DNA from: Ilex aquifolium
Lineage: Eukaryota > Streptophyta > Magnoliopsida > Aquifoliales > Aquifoliaceae
Assembly (NCBI GenBank): GCA_951799425.1
Contig: OX637401.1
Location: forward strand, 22,172,001 to 22,236,000
Direction: 5' to 3'
DNA: 64,000 nt
Numbering within the stretch: the first letter of the stretch is position 1; each line of letters begins with the position of its first letter. Made by a program: the position numbers and the translations under genes. The notes below the pieces were generated by a model. That model did no database searches. It was not told the DNA's origin and saw only the letters and a program-made list of their open reading frames with translations. This document shows positions 11,445 to 22,399 of this stretch, one piece after another.

Positions 11445-14400
11445 TCATTTGTCTGCAAATTTTTTCTTCAATTCCTTACGGACTTTCAGATCATCTTCAT
11501 TCCAAGAATTTGGATGGTTGAGAAACAATGATACCATTTCAGCACGGAACTCCGTCAGTTGTCTTGCCGTTAACCTCTGCTCAATCTCTTCTCCTTTTGT
11601 AAGTTTTTTCATTATGTAACATACATGCAAACCGCATGCAACCCTGCATTAATTCCAATTCTTAATATGTTTCGGTTTTTTTAAAAAATAGCAATTGCAT
11701 TTGCAGAACGAGTACTTACGAGTTTGACTTCTGCTGTGGACATGTCTGACATGCTATTATTGGAAGCTCCTTATCCTGTGTGTCTATGTCGATCCCCTTT
11801 GAATGATTGAACTCGGTAATCTTCTTTTCAACATATTTTTTCTGCAATCACATAAAAATCTTTAAGATGTTGGATATACACCAAACTAATATGGGTTTAA
11901 ACACCACTGTTTTAATATAATCAAACCAATATAACTGCATCCTGTAGGTATATATCCCTGCTGCCTTTCGTCCTTGGCCTTAATGAGTTGTAATGTGTCC
12001 AAAGACCTTCTTCCGTATTCAATACCAGCAAAGTCCAGTGGTCCGGAGCACAATTTTCTTTCCGACCATTTGAATTCATTGGAAAAACAACATATTTTGA
12101 ATCTCCGAATCCAGGTATGTGACTGTCTATTTCTTTTTGACGTGCATACTCTAGATTTGGATCAGTTACAAATGACTACACATTGAAAATATGTAAAAAA
12201 TAATGTGTTAAACAAGTGACAAATAATTTAATTGAAAAACTATTTGTACATCGTGCTATTTATAAATCTTACCCAACAAAGACTGTTAACGAAGTAGCAA
12301 CGTCTTTGAAATGTTGACACCTCATTGTAATCATCCATTCCTTTTAACATGTCAGCCCAACAGTCAATGATCTGTTAAAAAACAAATACCATGTTTCACT
12401 GTCATATTTTTATTCACTGTCAAACAACACTTTCTACATGAAAAATTCAGTTACATGTTACACTTTTAACAAATACGTACGCTGTTGTATATTTCAAATG
12501 GAGGTGACATTATTTTCAAGGCATCTTCCACATATATTACGCTTCCAACTCCAAACCCATTCCATAATTGAGCACTACAACATGATAAAAATTAGAACCA
12601 AACTCATATAGCAAAGTATGTAATAACCATAAATTTTTAATGAATACTTTTTTATTGGACAGTGCCACTTACCAGTAACCCTCTAAATCATATATTGTCT
12701 TCAATTTGTTGAAATCAATGGCATCCAAAACTTCACACTCCCGCCACATTTTCTGAAGGTCTTTGTCTGTCAGCCCTTGAATAGTAGTTATCCTTTCCTT
12801 GCTATCATCATCATCATGAATCTCAATTGGTCTCCCACATTTGTCATCACTGAAATCAGTCTTATGGTGGATCGTACCTGATGCCACAATCTGATTTTTC
12901 CCTTTTTTTTTCCCACTGTACTCAAAATCTGCATCTTTCTTCCGTTTTCTCTCTTTTTTCTTGATGTTTCTAACCATCGATGTTTGTCCTGTTTTTTCCT
13001 TTACACCTTGTTCTTTAGCTGTAATGTTTTCTTCCTGATATTTCTGAGTTATACAATGGACAGATAATTCATTAAGCTGATCAACCAACTCAGCGTTCTC
13101 ATTTTCTTGATTTTTTATTGTTTCCTTGCAGCCTAGTATTTCTGCTTCAAACATTTGTTCCCTCTTCTTCATATTTTCAACAACTTGATTCAACTCCTTT
13201 ATCATTGTTTCTTTTTCTTGCATTTTCAAGGAGTTTGCAGATTGTTCTTTGTCAAACTCACCACCAACAGAACCAGAATGTGAATGATCCAAGTAACATT
13301 TATATGTGCTTATGGTCCTTATAACAATTTTCAATATATCATTTTCCTTCAATATCTCTTCCAACCGTTGTCTGTTTCTATCTTCTTCTTCTCCACCTAG
13401 ATCAATGTCATCTTTTACTGTAACATCAATATTGTGCGTCGCTTCATTCATAACAGCATCAATAAGAGATTCAAATGCCAGATTTGAATCTCCATCACCA
13501 TCAATGACATCCCTATCATCGTCATCGCCAACAAATGTATCATGTCCTCCATCATCATTCCCAACGCCCTCAAATGATTCTTCATGCACCTGGCCACTTG
13601 TTTTTTCAACTTCACCACTTTCAGTCTTTCCCTTACATTCAGACTGGCCCCCTTCTTGTTCTTTGCTTCCCTTATATTTCAGAAAAAATTTCTCCTCTAC
13701 TGATCTAACCAATCTATGTCTCAACACCTTTGCAGCATTTTCAAAAATAGATAATTGTATGCATTAATTAAACAAAGTTTAACATTGAAATGTAACAAAA
13801 GTGTAACATGCCAGTGTTTTATATGCTATTAACATCTAAACAATTTAAAAACTATGTAACACGGACATATTAAATTAAATTTGTTATTTTTAACCAACTT
13901 ACATTTTTGGACTTCAACTTTGTAAGAGTACTTTGTTTGATGGCTCTTTGAAGACTGGGGAGATTCCATTTTAAAATCCTTGGTATTGCATTGGGCCTGT
14001 CAGACTTGACAATTGTTGTATGTTCACAAACCCAATACTGCACATACAGGGAAATTGAATATAACCAAATGAGTTACATTTGGTTTTATTGAACAACAGA
14101 AACTAATTTTAAACATTGAACATGGCTGTTAACATATTACCAGTAACAACATGACGCATCCAGTAACTCCGGATGGGCTTACACTCTTTCTCAGAAGTGA
14201 AGACAGCAGGGATTCATGTATTGCACTCGACCAATCATAATTTTTCATGGCATCTATATCCTCAACGTATGAAACAAATCCCCATCCTATAGATGTACCA
14301 GTATGTGGGAAAAATAGTGTCACCATTAGGAATAGGCACAGCAGTCTAGCAACATCATCAACGTCGTGTTTTCTTGTACCACTTGCTGCTTCCACCAATC

Positions 14401-14835
14401 TTCTCTTTATCAAGGTTGATGTCAACCTGCTATCTTTCTTGAATCTCCTTCTAACGAATTTTGTATTTTCCTTACAATGAGCTGATGAATCCATGAGATC
14501 GCGCCCATCATCAATGCCAAAAATAATTTTCACATCACTCCGTCTCAATTTAATGTACTCACCACCAATGTGAAATTTAGATTTATTAACATCAAAACAC
14601 ATTATTACATCCTGCATGATATTATCACTCTTTCTACACCATGTCCTGTCTAGTTTTTTTTATCAATTATGCATTGAAATAGTAACCAAAATGGTGTTTT
14701 TTGCAAAACAACCTTGTGTGCTTCACTAATCTTAATTTCATCCAGTGCTCTAATTATCGCAATCAGATTTGATCTGTATTTAGCATCTTGCTTCGTCCCC
14801 ATCACAGCTCTGAGTTGTGTAGTAACAAATAACAA
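11445..14835 (-). CDS. Ulp1-like (C48) cysteine protease gene of the KI-MULE, about 8 exons
   Basis: Exons I can place (minus strand, GT/AG borders): about 14835-14141, 14037-13903, about 13728-12673, 12574-12481, 12371-12273, 12175-11936, 11841-11720 and 11643-11445. The N-terminal exons carry the plant-mobile-type region (TPFWLLFQ, IKLRRSDVKIIFGID, then YWVCEHTTIV and PRILKWNLPSLQ). The long third exon is acidic and Lys-rich with a coiled coil (KMQEKETMIKELNQVVENMK). The last exons form the protease domain: CAPDHWTLLVL (catalytic His), THYNSL, CPQQKSNS (oxyanion Gln) and, across the last splice, VACGLHVCYIM (catalytic Cys). The usual Asp of the Y-D-S-L motif is Asn here. The first exon has a one-base deficit in an A8 run near 14656; all other exons are open. 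In KI-MULEs such genes have no proven role; SUMO/ubiquitin-like deconjugation is inferred from the family. Confidence 0.85.
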
Positions 14836-15202
14836 ATTGTATAACGTATACCAAAATGTTCACTGAAAATATAACAGTACCAACCAATAAGTTATCCAAC
14901 AAACAGTGTATAACACATTCAAATAATTGAACCAAATAACACATTCCAGAATGAAGCTAAAACAGTGTATAACACATTCTAATAAGTGAACCACAAAACA
15001 ATATATAACCAAATAAGTGTTACCCTTTTTATGTAACACGTTTTCTACATTACAATGTGATAGTACTACTCATGAAGATTATTGAACGATGATACCATAT
15101 AAACATTAAAGTGTAACATTGAAAGTGTAAAGTGTAACACTGAAAGTGTTAAGGGTAACATGATAAGTGTAAAGTGTTACATCAAATGACTTCCAATCTG
15201 TG
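14836..15202. other. MULE spacer rich in GTGTAAC/GTTACAC words
   Basis: There is no ORF. Short words such as AAAGTGTAACA, AGTGTTAC and CAGTGTATAACACATTC recur, most densely at 15105-15180. The same word family fills the 207-bp array and occurs in introns of both MULE genes. Confidence 0.6.
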
Positions 15203-15385
15203 TTTTTTTTTTTGGTTCAACACCTGGGTATCCACCGCCGATGCAGTGACTAATCCCATCGCTGGTTTGTAGGCACCTCGAAGGGTGGGACAGCTGGCCC
15301 AGGGTTTTAAGGCTGTTCCATGCCCAAGGCAGGGATCGAACCCCTGACACTTGGTTAAGGGAGGAAGAGCCCCTACCGACCATTG
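15203..15385 (-). mobile_element. SINE inserted in the MULE
   Basis: Read on the minus strand, the element starts near CAATGGTCGGTAGGGG, has a perfect pol III B box GGTTCGATCCC, and ends in a poly(A) tail (T run 15203-15213 on the + strand). The flanks CTTCCAATCTGT (before the T run) and CTTCACTCTGT (after the head) look like a diverged target duplication. The insertion is younger than the MULE structure around it. Confidence 0.75.
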
Positions 15386-16400
15386 TTCTTCACTCTGTTT
15401 GTAAAAAAGTATGTTTGTTAAAACATAAAAGTGTTTCAAACCAAATCTAATAACCAAAGTGTAGCAACATTTGTGTTTCAAAATGTTGTATATTATTTCA
15501 TTCACACAAACAAATATATTCATATGTATTCAGATAAACCCACTTCAGACCAATAATCCATCAAACAAAAAAAATAAAATATTAACAAATTTATAATATT
15601 CAACAATTCATTGATTTTTAACAATATGAACACTTTTATGGTATACTAATTACATAACTTGCAGGTTTTTGACCAAAACAAAAAAAAAAAAAAAAAACCA
15701 TTTCCTAACCAGTTTTTCAACCTTCAAACAAACAAATTGAGGTTCCAATATATGATTTTAAACAATAAAAAAAAGTGTTATGACACCCATTATAATAATA
15801 CACAAAAAATAAACAAGGAAAAAAAAAATAATGTGCTGAAATTAGATAATACAATCAACAAATATTACCCACAGATTTCCGAACAAAAAAAAATATCTTT
15901 CAATCTCCAAACAAACAAAATGGTTACCCATGATTATACTGTAACCCAATATGATAAGACCCCAGAAAAAAAAAAAAAAAAAACCATGTATATAAGTATA
16001 TATACATACATACATATATATATACATATATATACTACCTCTGGCGATACCGATCACCGTGGAAGCAACGATCGACAAAGAAACCCTTCAGCTTCAAAAA
16101 CCCACTTCAAATCTTCAACAAAACCCTCTTCAATCGGTGTCAATGTAACCCGAACCCCTTACTCCTTCAATGAACAATGCACATTCAAAACCCTTTTCAT
16201 CAATACACAGCCACTCATACACAGAGGCGGTTTCCTTAGACGAAGAAGAAGATGAACCGGTTTTTTTGTTGGGAACACAATAAACCGCCTTTCGGTTTTT
16301 GAGAAATATGGATAGATTTTGCATTAACTGTGCCTAAATTTTACCGGTCTACATTAGTGCACTGTTACATTTTCAAGGAAATTTTTATTTATCAAAATGG
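15386..16400. other. A-rich right arm of the MULE, no gene
   Basis: Several A runs (15678-15697, 15966-15983) and a TA-rich microsatellite-like patch (16000-16033) dominate. The long open frame at 15659-16255 is Lys/Asn/Thr-rich because of base composition and resembles no protein. Confidence 0.6.
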
Positions 16401-17388
16401 GTATTTAAGTCTTTCTATCCATGTACTTTTTATCATTTTTTAATGTGTACTTTTTGACAAATAAGTCTAATTAGGTGTACCGGCTTCCAAAAACCCCAAT
16501 CTTAATTTATACTTTCAAAATTTAAAAATATTAATTTACGCTCTAAAAGATATAAATTCGTATCAATGTGCACTTGGGGTTAATTCGGTTCATTTTTCCG
16601 TTAAAAAAATTTGGATAAATTATTCCGTCTAAGTTTAAATTTTATGATCCAAAAAGAATTTCATCTATTAATGCTTGTTAAATAAGTCTCAATTGTATCA
16701 TATCATAACATCTTCGTGTCGTATTCGAATCATTAAAAAATATTTTTCAAAATTTTAAAAAAATTTATAAAATACCTATTTTTTGCCTACAGTACTCGTT
16801 AAATAACTATTTGCTTGTTTATAGTTAGTCACAAATCTTTTGATTATCCGATCAAATTAAAGTCAGATATGAATAATACAACTATAGATAAAAAATAGTT
16901 ATTTAACAAGTATTATAGACAAAAAATTAGTATTTTTTAATTTTTAAAAAAATATTAAATAGTATTATATGAATTATCGTAAATGTGAAATTTAAAACAT
17001 AATGCAATTTACTCGATATGAAAATATTTTTAGTTAAAAATATTTTTTTATTGACTCGAACACGACACAAAAATATTATGATACGATACAATTAAGAGCT
17101 ATTTAATGAGCATTAATTGATGAAATTCTTTTTGGATTATAAATGTGAAATATTTAAATTTTGAGAGGTGCAATTTATAATTAACCCAAACTTTTTTAAC
17201 GACAAAATAGATGGCAGTTAGTCTCAGGTGCACATTGATACGTATTTATATGTTTCATGGTGTAAATTAATATTTTTATACTTTAAAGATACGAAATGAG
17301 ATTCAAACGATCTTTTAAGGTGCAAGTTGAGATCAGCCATTTAATATTTGTCTTTTGTCTTTTGTGTTTTCCATTTCTTTATCCTTTA

Positions 17389-18483
17389 TACAACGTTTGG
17401 TAGGAGGAATGGAAAGTAGGAGGAATGGAAAGTAGGAGAGATACACTTTCTATCATTCAATGAATGAAAGTAAGAATAATACACTTTCCTTCCTTTGTAT
17501 TTAGTAGGATGGATGGAAAATAAAAATGATTAATTTTTTTTTTTTTTTGTGCTTGTTAAAATTAGGAGTGACAATCGAGTCGTGTCGAGTTATTTCGGGT
17601 TCGTGTCGATTATTAGTCGAACTTAACTCAACTCATTTAACTAATCGTGTCGTGTTGAGTTGATCTGTCTATTTTTGTGTCGTGTTCGTGTTTGTATACG
17701 TGTTGACCCACATAAATTTAGAATAAAAAATTTAACGCTAATATTCTATTTTCACTTAATTAAATCCATCCTCATACTTTTTCTATAAATTAAAAATTAA
17801 CTTAAATAAGTATAATAATAATAATAAGTAAAAATATTTTTTTATATAATAATTATGTCAGTGATTAATAAATAGTTACAAATAATAAATATTTTATGTC
17901 TATAATACTAGTTAAACATGTTAATTTCGTGTTATCATGCAAACTAGAAAATAAAGAAATTATTTATTCTTAAATAAACGAGTTGATGGTGTCAATTTTG
18001 GATTTAACAGGTTGAACTAAATATGAGCCGTTTATATTTTGTGTTCGTGTCGGGTTATAATCAATTTCGTGTCAAGTTCGAGTCGTGTCATCGTGTTGAG
18101 TCAAAAATTTCCACTCCTAGCTAAGATGGAAATTTTTTTTTTTAATTTTTAATTTTTTTTTAATTTTTTTTAAAAATTTTAATTTTAATTTTTTTAAAAA
18201 AATTTATAAATACATATTTTATCATTGTATTTATATATGAAATTAATGTATACATAATATATGTACATAACAAAAGATATATAGACAAATAAGATACATT
18301 TCAATACAAATAATTAACTTTTCATTCACTTTCCTTTCGATTTTTGAGGGATTAATTTTGGTGTTTTGGAAGAAAAATTCATCTATCCACTTTCCATCAT
18401 TTTTATTTTTCTTTCTTACCAAATATGATGCTTTATTTATTCCTCCAACTTTTTATTTTTTCATCATACCAAACGGAGGAGCG
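17389..18483. mobile_element. Tourist-like (PIF/Harbinger) MITE, ~530 bp net, split by a hAT element
   Basis: Ends are inverted: ACGTTTGGTAGGAGGAATGG on the left against the complement of TACCAAACGGAGG on the right. Candidate 3-bp duplications TTA lie at 17386-17388 and 18484-18486. Internal sequence matches, in inverted orientation, the 499-bp relative at 22644-23142, including the GATGGAAAGTGGATGAATG type words and AT-rich core. A hAT-type MITE at 17563-18119 interrupts the left half. Confidence 0.65.
17563..18119. mobile_element. hAT-type MITE, 557 bp, nested
   Basis: Terminal inverted repeats begin TAGGAGTG and end CCACTCCTA. Subterminal words repeat in both arms (GAGTCGTGTCGAG, GTTCGTGTCG on the left; GTGTTCGTGTCGGG, GAGTCGTGTC on the right). 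The 8-bp flanks GTTAAAAT (17555-17562) and GCTAAGAT (18120-18127) agree at six of eight positions, which fits a hAT target duplication that has aged. A related left end is seen at 45086. Confidence 0.75.
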
Positions 18484-18724
18484 TTAGAGAAGTTGTGGGG
18501 GTCTCTTTTTTGCCAAGGAAGTGTCGTCCGGCCGAGACTCTGTTTGCTAAGAGGTATCTTGTGAAGACTCCTCTCGCTTGTCTTAGACGAGCGTTATTCG
18601 GCTAAGGTTCAACCTAGGACTTAGATTCCTAGTCTAATATCACTTCGAATATTTAGGAGCTGGTGATTAGGCATCAAAGGGTTAGAGTTCAAATAAAATA
18701 CATCTCCAATCAACTAGTAGTTGG

Positions 18725-19636
18725 AGTAAATATTCAATGTAATGGTGATATTATGTCACCATTGATGATATGGTATCACCTATGAAACACGGATACTTCG
18801 TTGAGGTCGGCGTATCCGTATCGGATATTTTGTCGGATACGATACTCTTCCGATACTCGAGGATACGTATCGGATACACCTCCTACGTATCCGATAATAA
18901 TTAAATATTAAGATACTTCACGGATACTTTTGTGTTCAAGTAATATATATAATTTTTGAGTTGAATTTTTAACATTTCCTTTCAAATTCACATACCATAC
19001 AATACATTTACAAAAATTCATATTACTTCAAAGACACATGAGTATTTTTTAAGTATTATCTACAATTACATGTCGAAAGAGTATAAAATAAATCTATTAC
19101 ATTATAGTTTTAGCAAAAATTACTTCTAAATAAACCGACTGGGTAAATGTTAGCTTTGATTCTTTAATTAATCATTTCACATTGTGAATATACCATAATG
19201 ATACGATATATATTTTCTTCAAACTAAAAAGAATTACAAATTTTCCTTATTGTGTTAAAGAACTACCAAAATATATAAATATTATGCTGATTCAAAATAA
19301 TAAATATATTTTATTATAACCGTATCTTGACCGTACCCGTATTCTTTTTTTTTAGATTTTGTCGTATCGCCGTATCCGTATCGTATCATACCCGTATCCC
19401 GTATCCGTATCCGTGCTTCATAGGGTATCACCAACCAATAATAAAACCCCAAGTAGACAAGGTAAACCTCACTTGGGCTTACATAGAAGAAGAGTGGGGA
19501 GTTATTTGCTTACATGACATGTTGATTATTAATTTTTGTGGAATCCATTTACTTATTGGGGATTTTATTGTTAGTTGATAATACCATATCACATTACTAT
19601 GTGGTATCACCGTTGTAATAAATATTTTCTCAGTTG
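18725..19636. mobile_element. Palindromic MITE, copy 1 (host of a nested element)
   Basis: The left arm GTAAATATTCAATGTAATGG is mirrored by GTTGTAATAAATATTTTC at the right. Inner arms ATATGGTATCACC and GTGGTATCACCG also pair. Without the 643-bp nested element it measures roughly 260 bp. A second copy follows directly at 19637-19913. Confidence 0.6.
18781..19423. mobile_element. MULE-like MITE with GTATCCG subterminal repeats, 643 bp
   Basis: The ends TATGAAACACGGATAC and CCGTGCTTCATAG are inverted repeats. The insert is flanked by the perfect 9-bp duplication GGTATCACC (18772-18780 and 19424-19432). The second MITE copy shows the undisturbed site, ATGGTATCACCAACCAATAG at about 19699-19718. 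Both subterminal regions carry clustered GTATCCGTATC/GATACGTATCGGATAC words. Confidence 0.85.
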
Positions 19637-19913
19637 GAGTTGGTGATAAGGGAGTAACTATTGAATGCAACGATGATACTATGTCACCATTGATAATATG
19701 GTATCACCAACCAATAGTAAAACTCCAAGTGTGCAAAGTGAACTCCACTTGAACTTACATGGAGGAAGAGTAGAGAGTTATTTGCTTATATGATAGGTTG
19801 GTTATAAATTTTTGTGGGATCCATTTATTTATGTTTTAATACTATTAGTTGGTGATACCACATCGTATTGCCATGTGGTACCATGGTTGTAATGAATATT
19901 TTCTCGTGATAAG
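19637..19913. mobile_element. Palindromic MITE, copy 2
   Basis: This repeats copy 1 in the same orientation: GGTGATAAGGGAGTAACTATT, then GATGATACTATGTCACCATTG, and near the end TGGTGATACCACATCG with TTGTAATGAATATTTTCTCG. It holds the uninterrupted target site of the element nested in copy 1. The head-to-tail arrangement suggests local duplication or insertion next to a sibling. Confidence 0.6.
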
Positions 19914-20350
19914 GACCTAGGACCAAGAGTCCTACCCTATATTTTTAATCTAGAGTTTAAGTTCCATTTGACACATCTTTCTATTACTATAAATAAAAAT
20001 CTCGGGTTCCATTGGAATATATCTCCTTATTGCTATAAATAAATGCCTCCAGTTATCTGGTAAGAGATTCAATCCTAACTTATTCACTCTATATTCTTTT
20101 TCGACTTGCGATCTGACTTAATAATTTGAGTCTCTTTGACTACCTCCGTTCATCTAAATGTTCTCTTGTCTTATAAGTCATCAATTTACATATATGTATT
20201 CTCTTGTCCGGTAGGTTATCATTATAATATAGGGAGTGGGTCGTACACAAAGTTTGGACTTACGATCTCTTTCGATGTTGTCAAAAAAGAAAAGCCCTTT
20301 ATCTTGATTGTATCCCCCATACCTCAGATTTCACAAATCTTTTTTTAATT

Positions 20351-20884
20351 CTTTCTTTTCTTGCAATTGGGAGTTTCCATCCATTTTGCACATTTGAAGT
20401 GTGTGAGAGAAGGAATAAATCTACTTCAACCTAATTTGTTCATCTAATTTATTGATCTAATTATTTTCAATAATTAAATTGATATTGATTTTCAATACTT
20501 TTTAAGACCCGCTATTCATTTAATAAATAAAACATATTACGTTAATAAATTATATTCAAACAGTATTAGTTGTAAAAGAAAAGGCCAAAAGTGACAAAAG
20601 TCTAAAACGCATACGGCATCACCGCCAACCCCCTTTCCGTTTAGTTGTTCTACAAATGTCAAGCAGGCATTTGACCTTATATTCTATAGACAAACACATT
20701 CTTTCTCTCTCTCTCTCTCTTTGTCATGCTCAAGTGGATAACGTTAATGATTAAGCAAGTGAGTCCAAAATGATCCAAGATGTCCATGGCTTTTAGTGGT
20801 TTACCCTCCAAAAAGAAATAGAGAATGGCGTACCTTCTTATGGAAAATGCAGCTTCTTATCGGGTTCCAAAAAAAGTTCGGAGT
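20351..20884. other. Gene-free spacer with short (TC)n tract
   Basis: No coding sequence is visible. A TC dinucleotide run of about nine units lies at 20704-20721. Otherwise ordinary AT-rich DNA. Confidence 0.5.
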
Positions 20885-21130
20885 TAATCCCAAGTAGTTT
20901 AAATGGTAATAAGAGTAAACTGTAAATTTAGACGTCTTGAATTTGAAATTGGGTAATTCTTTGGAGTCAAGTTATGAGAAATTTATTCATCATAAATTTC
21001 CTAGTCTCGGCTTAGATAGTCTACCTTTGACCGGAACGGATAACAAATTAATCGAGTTGTACGCAAATTAGTTCAAATACCCTTTACCGTTGAACCAAAA
21101 AAAAACTTAGGAACCAAAAAAAAAAAAAAA
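20885..21130 (+). mobile_element. SINE, diverged
   Basis: An A-box-like TAGTTTAAATGG opens the element. A degenerate B box lies in CTTGAATTTGAAATTGGG. The body contains GAGAAATTTATTCATCATAAA and GACCGGAACGGATAACAAATTAATCGAG, and two A runs close it. The body matches the SINE at 61211-61446 and the remnant at about 39640-39860, so the three are one family. Confidence 0.65.
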
Positions 21131-21190
21131 TTAGGACTTAAGATGTCTGTTTTGATGTAGTCAAAAAACTAAAAAAAAGACCCCGACTAG

Positions 21191-22176
21191 GGATATATTT
21201 ATATTACTAATAAAAGTACCTTAAGATGAAAAACTTTTGAATATATATTTTACCCTTATAAAGGATTGCAAAAACCACTCTATCCTTTCACAATTAAATA
21301 TCTAAATTACCATCATATTCTTATGTCTTCAAATCTTTAAATTATCTATAACATCTTTTTTAATTATTTTATTAGTTTTTACAAAAAAAAATTTGATTGA
21401 TTACATTACCCTTAAAAAATGTGTATCATTATATTTTCAATAAAGTGTTCAAAAAACTTTCAAAAACTCCATCAATCTAATATTACTAATCTTATATGCA
21501 AAGATAATATTATGCCTAGATATGTGTATTTTTTTTTTTTATTGAAAAGTTTAATCCTTTTTATTTCTAAGATAAAAAATAATTATATATATAATTTTTT
21601 AAAATTAATTTATGTTACATCAGTATAATTCTTTAGTCACAATAAATTTTCTAAGTTATAATAAGAATTTATGTAGAAATAGATATATTGTATTTTTAAG
21701 CAAAACTTACATTTTTTAAAATTTTAATATGTTTGACAATATATATATTATAAGGTAGTATATTAAATTTTATCTCAATTGACTTAACTAATTCTTAATT
21801 ATAGTAAGGTTCTAATGTGATTAGTATATTGACAATTACTTTTATTTTATTTAAGGAATTATAAGTAGATTCCTAAACAAATAAATTTTAAAAAATTTAA
21901 TGTCTCAAACCTCACTAAAAAAATCAATCTCAATCAAAAAATTCTAAAAAAATAAAAAATTAACCATTTTTTTTTTACTTTTTTTTCTATAGTTAGAACA
22001 AAGAATTTTGGGAACATATAAAATTTTTGTAATAGAATAATAGAATATGAGTAATAAAAAATTAAGTTTGGTAAATTTTATATGATGTTTAATTCAAATA
22101 CACATAAATCTAATATGTTTTACTAAATTTTGTGCACAAAAATTATTCACTTGGAGCATACGTCGTGCGTTGCTAG
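21191..22176 (+). mobile_element. Non-autonomous Helitron, ~985 bp
   Basis: The 3' end reads GCATACGTCGTGCGTTGCTAG followed by T. That is an imperfect hairpin with G-T pairing, a short spacer and CTAG, the usual Helitron terminus. The 5' side begins near TATATTTATATTACTAATAA, which resembles Helitron 5' ends of dicots, although the expected TC start is not clear. The body is AT-rich and non-coding. Confidence 0.55.
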
Positions 22177-22399
22177 TTCAATAAAAAGGCTAAAGTAACC
22201 GACGACAGGAGGGTCAAAGTTTCCTAACCAAGCCTTCAATTAAGTAATGGAAGGAAAAATTATGCTTTGACCCCTTAACTATGCTACTTATCTCATATTT
22301 AAGCATGATCAATAATGTTTTCTATATTAGAGAGTTTTTTTTTAAATAAATAAATAAATAACGTATTTGATTTTAAAATAAATTATTTCAAATTGCAAT

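Larger units (their letters stand above)
6480..16497. mobile_element. Kaonashi-type Mutator-like element (KI-MULE), 10,018 bp, with both ends
   Basis: The element has degenerate terminal inverted repeats. The first 54 bases of the left end and the complement of the right end agree at 46 positions; both begin GGGG and share ATTAGACTTATTTG. It is flanked on both sides by the 9-bp direct repeat AATCTTAAT (6471-6479 and 16498-16506), the target duplication size of Mutator elements. It carries a MURA transposase (+) at the left and an Ulp1-like protease gene (-) at the right, converging on an RNase H-like fragment and a 207-bp tandem array. MULEs with Ulp1-like genes are known from plants as KI-MULEs. 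The transposase has two stops, so this copy is probably not autonomous, but the intact target duplication suggests a fairly recent insertion. Confidence 0.93.
6435..17338. mobile_element. Outer foldback MITE (~877 bp net) split by the 10-kb MULE
   Basis: Its left end (6435-6479) and right part (16507-17338) are terminal inverted repeats of one another: GGGCTAATCTCAACTTACAC on the left, and the complement of GGTGCAAGTTGAGATCAGCC on the right. The motif GTATCAATGTGCACTTG at about 16560 is mirrored by CAGGTGCACATTGATAC at 17226-17242. It is flanked by the 10-bp direct repeat ATTTAATATT at 6425-6434 and 17339-17348. Removing the inner MULE and one copy of its 9-bp duplication leaves about 877 bp. 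Relatives lie at 37853 and 53999. The 9-10 bp duplication and long TIR point to a Mutator-like non-autonomous family. Confidence 0.88.
18484..20350. mobile_element. Possible LTR fragments interrupted by MITEs
   Basis: The parts not taken by MITEs (18484-18720 and 19914-20350) look LTR-like. The second part has two TATAAATAAA-type boxes (about 19990 and 20033) followed by a T/C-rich stretch with GACTTGCGATCTGACTTAA, typical of plant LTR 3' halves. No coding part, paired LTR or clear ends are visible. If real it is an old solo remnant. Confidence 0.3.

Noticed and set aside
15659-16255. 198-codon ORF
   Set aside because: Its Lys/Asn/Thr-rich composition comes from A runs in the MULE arm; it has no motif.
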